Source of the DNA: Marinosulfonomonas sp.
GTDB taxonomy: Bacteria; Pseudomonadota; Alphaproteobacteria; Rhodobacterales; Rhodobacteraceae
Length of the DNA stretch: 5,983 bases
Assembly: GCA_015494385.1 (NCBI GenBank)
Contig: WGBJ01000304.1
Span: 1-5,983 of the forward strand
Direction of reading: 5' to 3'
This document shows, piece by piece, positions 4,512-5,983 of the stretch (position 1 is its first letter; the number at the start of each line of letters is the position of its first letter). A model generated the notes under the pieces. It saw only the letters and a list, made by a program, of their open reading frames with translations, was not told where the DNA came from and did not search any database. Both the position numbers and the translations under genes were made by a program.

Positions 4512-5879
4512 TCAGGCGAGCGGCTCAAACTTACACGTAAAATGCCGCATCAGTTTTGGCTCCCATGTGATGCGATAGCCGCGCAATTTGTCCTTGTTTG
4601 CGGCCAGTTCCGCAAAACATTCGACGATGTAATCCGCGTGCGATTGCGTGTAGGTGCGCCGCGGGATGGCCATGCGGACCAGCTCCATCATCGCCGGTTT
4701 TTCGCTGCCGTCCGGTTGGCGGCCAAACATCACCGAGCCGATTTCAGCACAGCGTATTCCGCCGATTTCATACAGTGCCGCAGCCACCGAATAGCCCGGA
4801 TATTCCAGTGGCGGGATGTGGGGCAGCCATGCTTTGGCATCTATGAACACCGCATGCCCACCTGCCGGTTTGACCACGGGAATGCCCAGCGCGTCCAGCC
4901 GTTCGATGATATATTCATTGGTGCGGATGCGGTAGCGCAGGTAATCTTCGTCCACGATTTCGGTCAGCCCCTGCGCGATGGCGTCCAGATCACGACCGGC
5001 AAGGCCGCCGTAGGTTGGAAAGCCCTCGGTCTGGATCAGACGGGCGCGGGCCAGTTCGGCCAATTCGGGATCGTTCAGCGCCAGCCAGCCGCCGATATTG
5101 GCGAATGCGTCCTTTTTGGCGCTCATCGTCATGCCATCGGCCACCGAGAAACAGTCGCGCACGATGTCGGGGATCGAGCGGTCCTGCTGCCCCTTTTCGC
5201 GCTGCTTGATGAACCATGCGTTTTCGGCAAAGCGGCAGCCGTCGATGATAAAGGGGCGGCCATGCGCGTGGGCGATCTTGGCCACCGCGTGGATGTTTTC
5301 AAGGCTGACGGGCTGGCCACCACCGGCGTTGTTGGTGATGGTCAGCATCACGCAAGGCACGCTGTCGCCATGTTCCTGCAAATAGTTTTCCAGTTTCTCA
5401 AGGTCCATATTGCCCTTGAACGGATGCAGGTTGGCGGGGTCTTTGCCCTCTTCAATCAACAGATCATGTCCGCGCGCGCCACCGGCTTCGATATTGCCGC
5501 GGGTGGTGTCGAAATGGGTGTTGGAGGGGAAATTCTTGCCCGGTCCGCCAAGGATGGAAAACAGGATCGCTTCGGCGGCGCGGCCCTGATGGGTGGGGAT
5601 GATGTGGTCAAACGGCATCAGGTTGCGGATGGCGGCCTGAAAGCGCTCGAATGATGGCGATCCGGCATAGCTTTCGTCGCCGCGCATGATGGCGGCCCAT
5701 TGCTTGCTACTCATCGCGCCGGTGCCGCTGTCGGTCAGCAGGTCAATCAGCACATCGTCTGATGCAAGGGCGAAAACATTGTGGTTGGCCGCCGCCAGTT
5801 TCTCCCGCCGCTCCTCGCGGGTGGTCATGCGGATGGGCTCAACAGCTTTGATACGGAATGGTTCGATGATGGTTTTCAT
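4512..5879 (-). CDS. tnaA: Tryptophanase (tryptophan indole-lyase)
   Basis: The 455-residue PLP enzyme (E. coli TnaA: 471) splits L-tryptophan into indole, pyruvate and ammonia in the cytosol, normally as a K+-dependent homotetramer. The whole fold is present: EPFRIKAVEP (6-15), LIDLLTDSGTGAM (44-56), THQGR (96-100), FKGNMDLEKL (154-163), ITNNAGGGQPVS (181-192), IIDGCRFAEN (211-220, with Asp213 and Arg216 at PLP) and MSAKKDA (252-258, Lys256 as Schiff-base lysine). Tyrosine phenol-lyase is the close relative. At the three positions that separate the two, this protein has Asp124, Ile380 and His446, as in TnaA, where phenol-lyase has Thr124, Arg381 and Phe448. ATG 5879 is chosen because AGGAG lies eight bases upstream and MKTIIEPFRIK aligns with the family N-terminus. 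The frame continues to an ATG at 5960, but that extension has no family match. No tnaC-like leader peptide or tnaB permease gene is visible in the window. Confidence 0.93.
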   Translation of the reverse strand: MKTIIEPFRIKAVEPIRMTTREERREKLAAANHNVFALASDDVLIDLLTDSGTGAMSSKQWAAIMRGDESYAGSPSFERFQAAIRNLMPFDHIIPTHQGRAAEAILFSILGGPGKNFPSNTHFDTTRGNIEAGGARGHDLLIEEGKDPANLHPFKGNMDLEKLENYLQEHGDSVPCVMLTITNNAGGGQPVSLENIHAVAKIAHAHGRPFIIDGCRFAENAWFIKQREKGQQDRSIPDIVRDCFSVADGMTMSAKKDAFANIGGWLALNDPELAELARARLIQTEGFPTYGGLAGRDLDAIAQGLTEIVDEDYLRYRIRTNEYIIERLDALGIPVVKPAGGHAVFIDAKAWLPHIPPLEYPGYSVAAALYEIGGIRCAEIGSVMFGRQPDGSEKPAMMELVRMAIPRRTYTQSHADYIVECFAELAANKDKLRGYRITWEPKLMRHFTCKFEPLA

Positions 5880-5914
5880 CAAGGGCTCTCCTAAGAAATG
5901 ACCCCTGATATTTT

Positions 5915-5958
5915 GCGGCAACCGGAAACACAAAAGGGGCCAGCGCCGCGGTTGCCGC
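5915..5958 (-). promoter_or_regulatory. Inverted repeat in the tnaA upstream region
   Basis: GCGGCAACCG (5915-5924) and CGGTTGCCGC (5949-5958) are perfect 10-bp inverted repeats, 24 bases apart and centred about 58 bp upstream of the tnaA start. On the minus strand the second arm is followed by AAAATAT rather than T residues, so it is not an intrinsic terminator. An operator for a dimeric or tetrameric regulator, or a leader hairpin, are both possible. No promoter boxes stand out clearly. Confidence 0.4.
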
Positions 5959-5983
5959 ATAATGCGTGCCGCGCTCAGCGCCC

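Noticed and set aside
4542..5654. A 370-codon open frame on the plus strand
   Set aside because: It lies wholly antisense to the clear tryptophanase gene. It is His/Gly/Val/Arg-rich with no family motif, as expected for a shadow frame in G+C-rich coding DNA.
4512..5879. Tyrosine phenol-lyase instead of tryptophanase
   Set aside because: Some stretches (for example MSSKQW) look like the phenol-lyase, but Asp124, Ile380 and His446 are the tryptophanase residues at the positions that set substrate choice.
5880..5960. An upstream ATG at 5960 that would add 27 residues to tryptophanase
   Set aside because: The extension is unlike any TnaA N-terminus and lies over the inverted repeat. The ATG at 5879 has a good AGGAG site and fits the family start. 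It is not a tnaC leader either, because no stop separates it from tnaA.

Overview
The window looks like the chromosome of an alphaproteobacterium, most likely of the Rhodobacterales (roseobacter) type. This rests on the G+C-rich codon use of the right two thirds and on how the MTA phosphorylase, GNAT and flavin-reductase-like proteins read. It is an inference from remembered families, not a search.

There are two compositional halves. Bases 1-2010 are clearly richer in A+T (hand counts: 28/60 G+C at 541-600 and 25/60 at 1481-1540, against 41/60 at 4081-4140). They hold two divergent genes. One, on the minus strand, runs off the left edge of the window: a membrane protein with an N-terminal helix-turn-helix-like segment and four predicted membrane helices. 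The other, on the plus strand (1480-1881), is a small protein I do not recognise. Between them lies a motif in three alternately oriented copies (1166-1256), then a candidate promoter and a structured leader. This half looks accessory.

At 2011-2127 lies the scar of an IS66-family insertion sequence: the terminal sequence starting GTAAGCG and the last two dozen codons of the transposase, cut off just downstream of mtnP. It marks the seam between the A+T-rich half and the G+C-rich half.

Bases 2143-5983 carry ordinary metabolic genes. These are mtnP (minus), an FMN-binding flavin-reductase-like protein (minus), a GNAT acetyltransferase (plus, divergent from the reductase) and a tryptophanase (minus, convergent with the GNAT gene). 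A large hairpin sits between the last two genes. A 160-bp element bounded by a 21-bp perfect inverted repeat lies between the reductase gene and mtnP. mtnP serves methionine salvage and tryptophanase makes indole, pyruvate and ammonia; nothing shows that these genes work as one pathway or operon.

I see no tRNA, rRNA, CRISPR array or complete mobile element. I found no proven new system. The best leads are the membrane-anchored regulator-like gene with its three-copy repeat, and the inverted-repeat element at 3122-3284.
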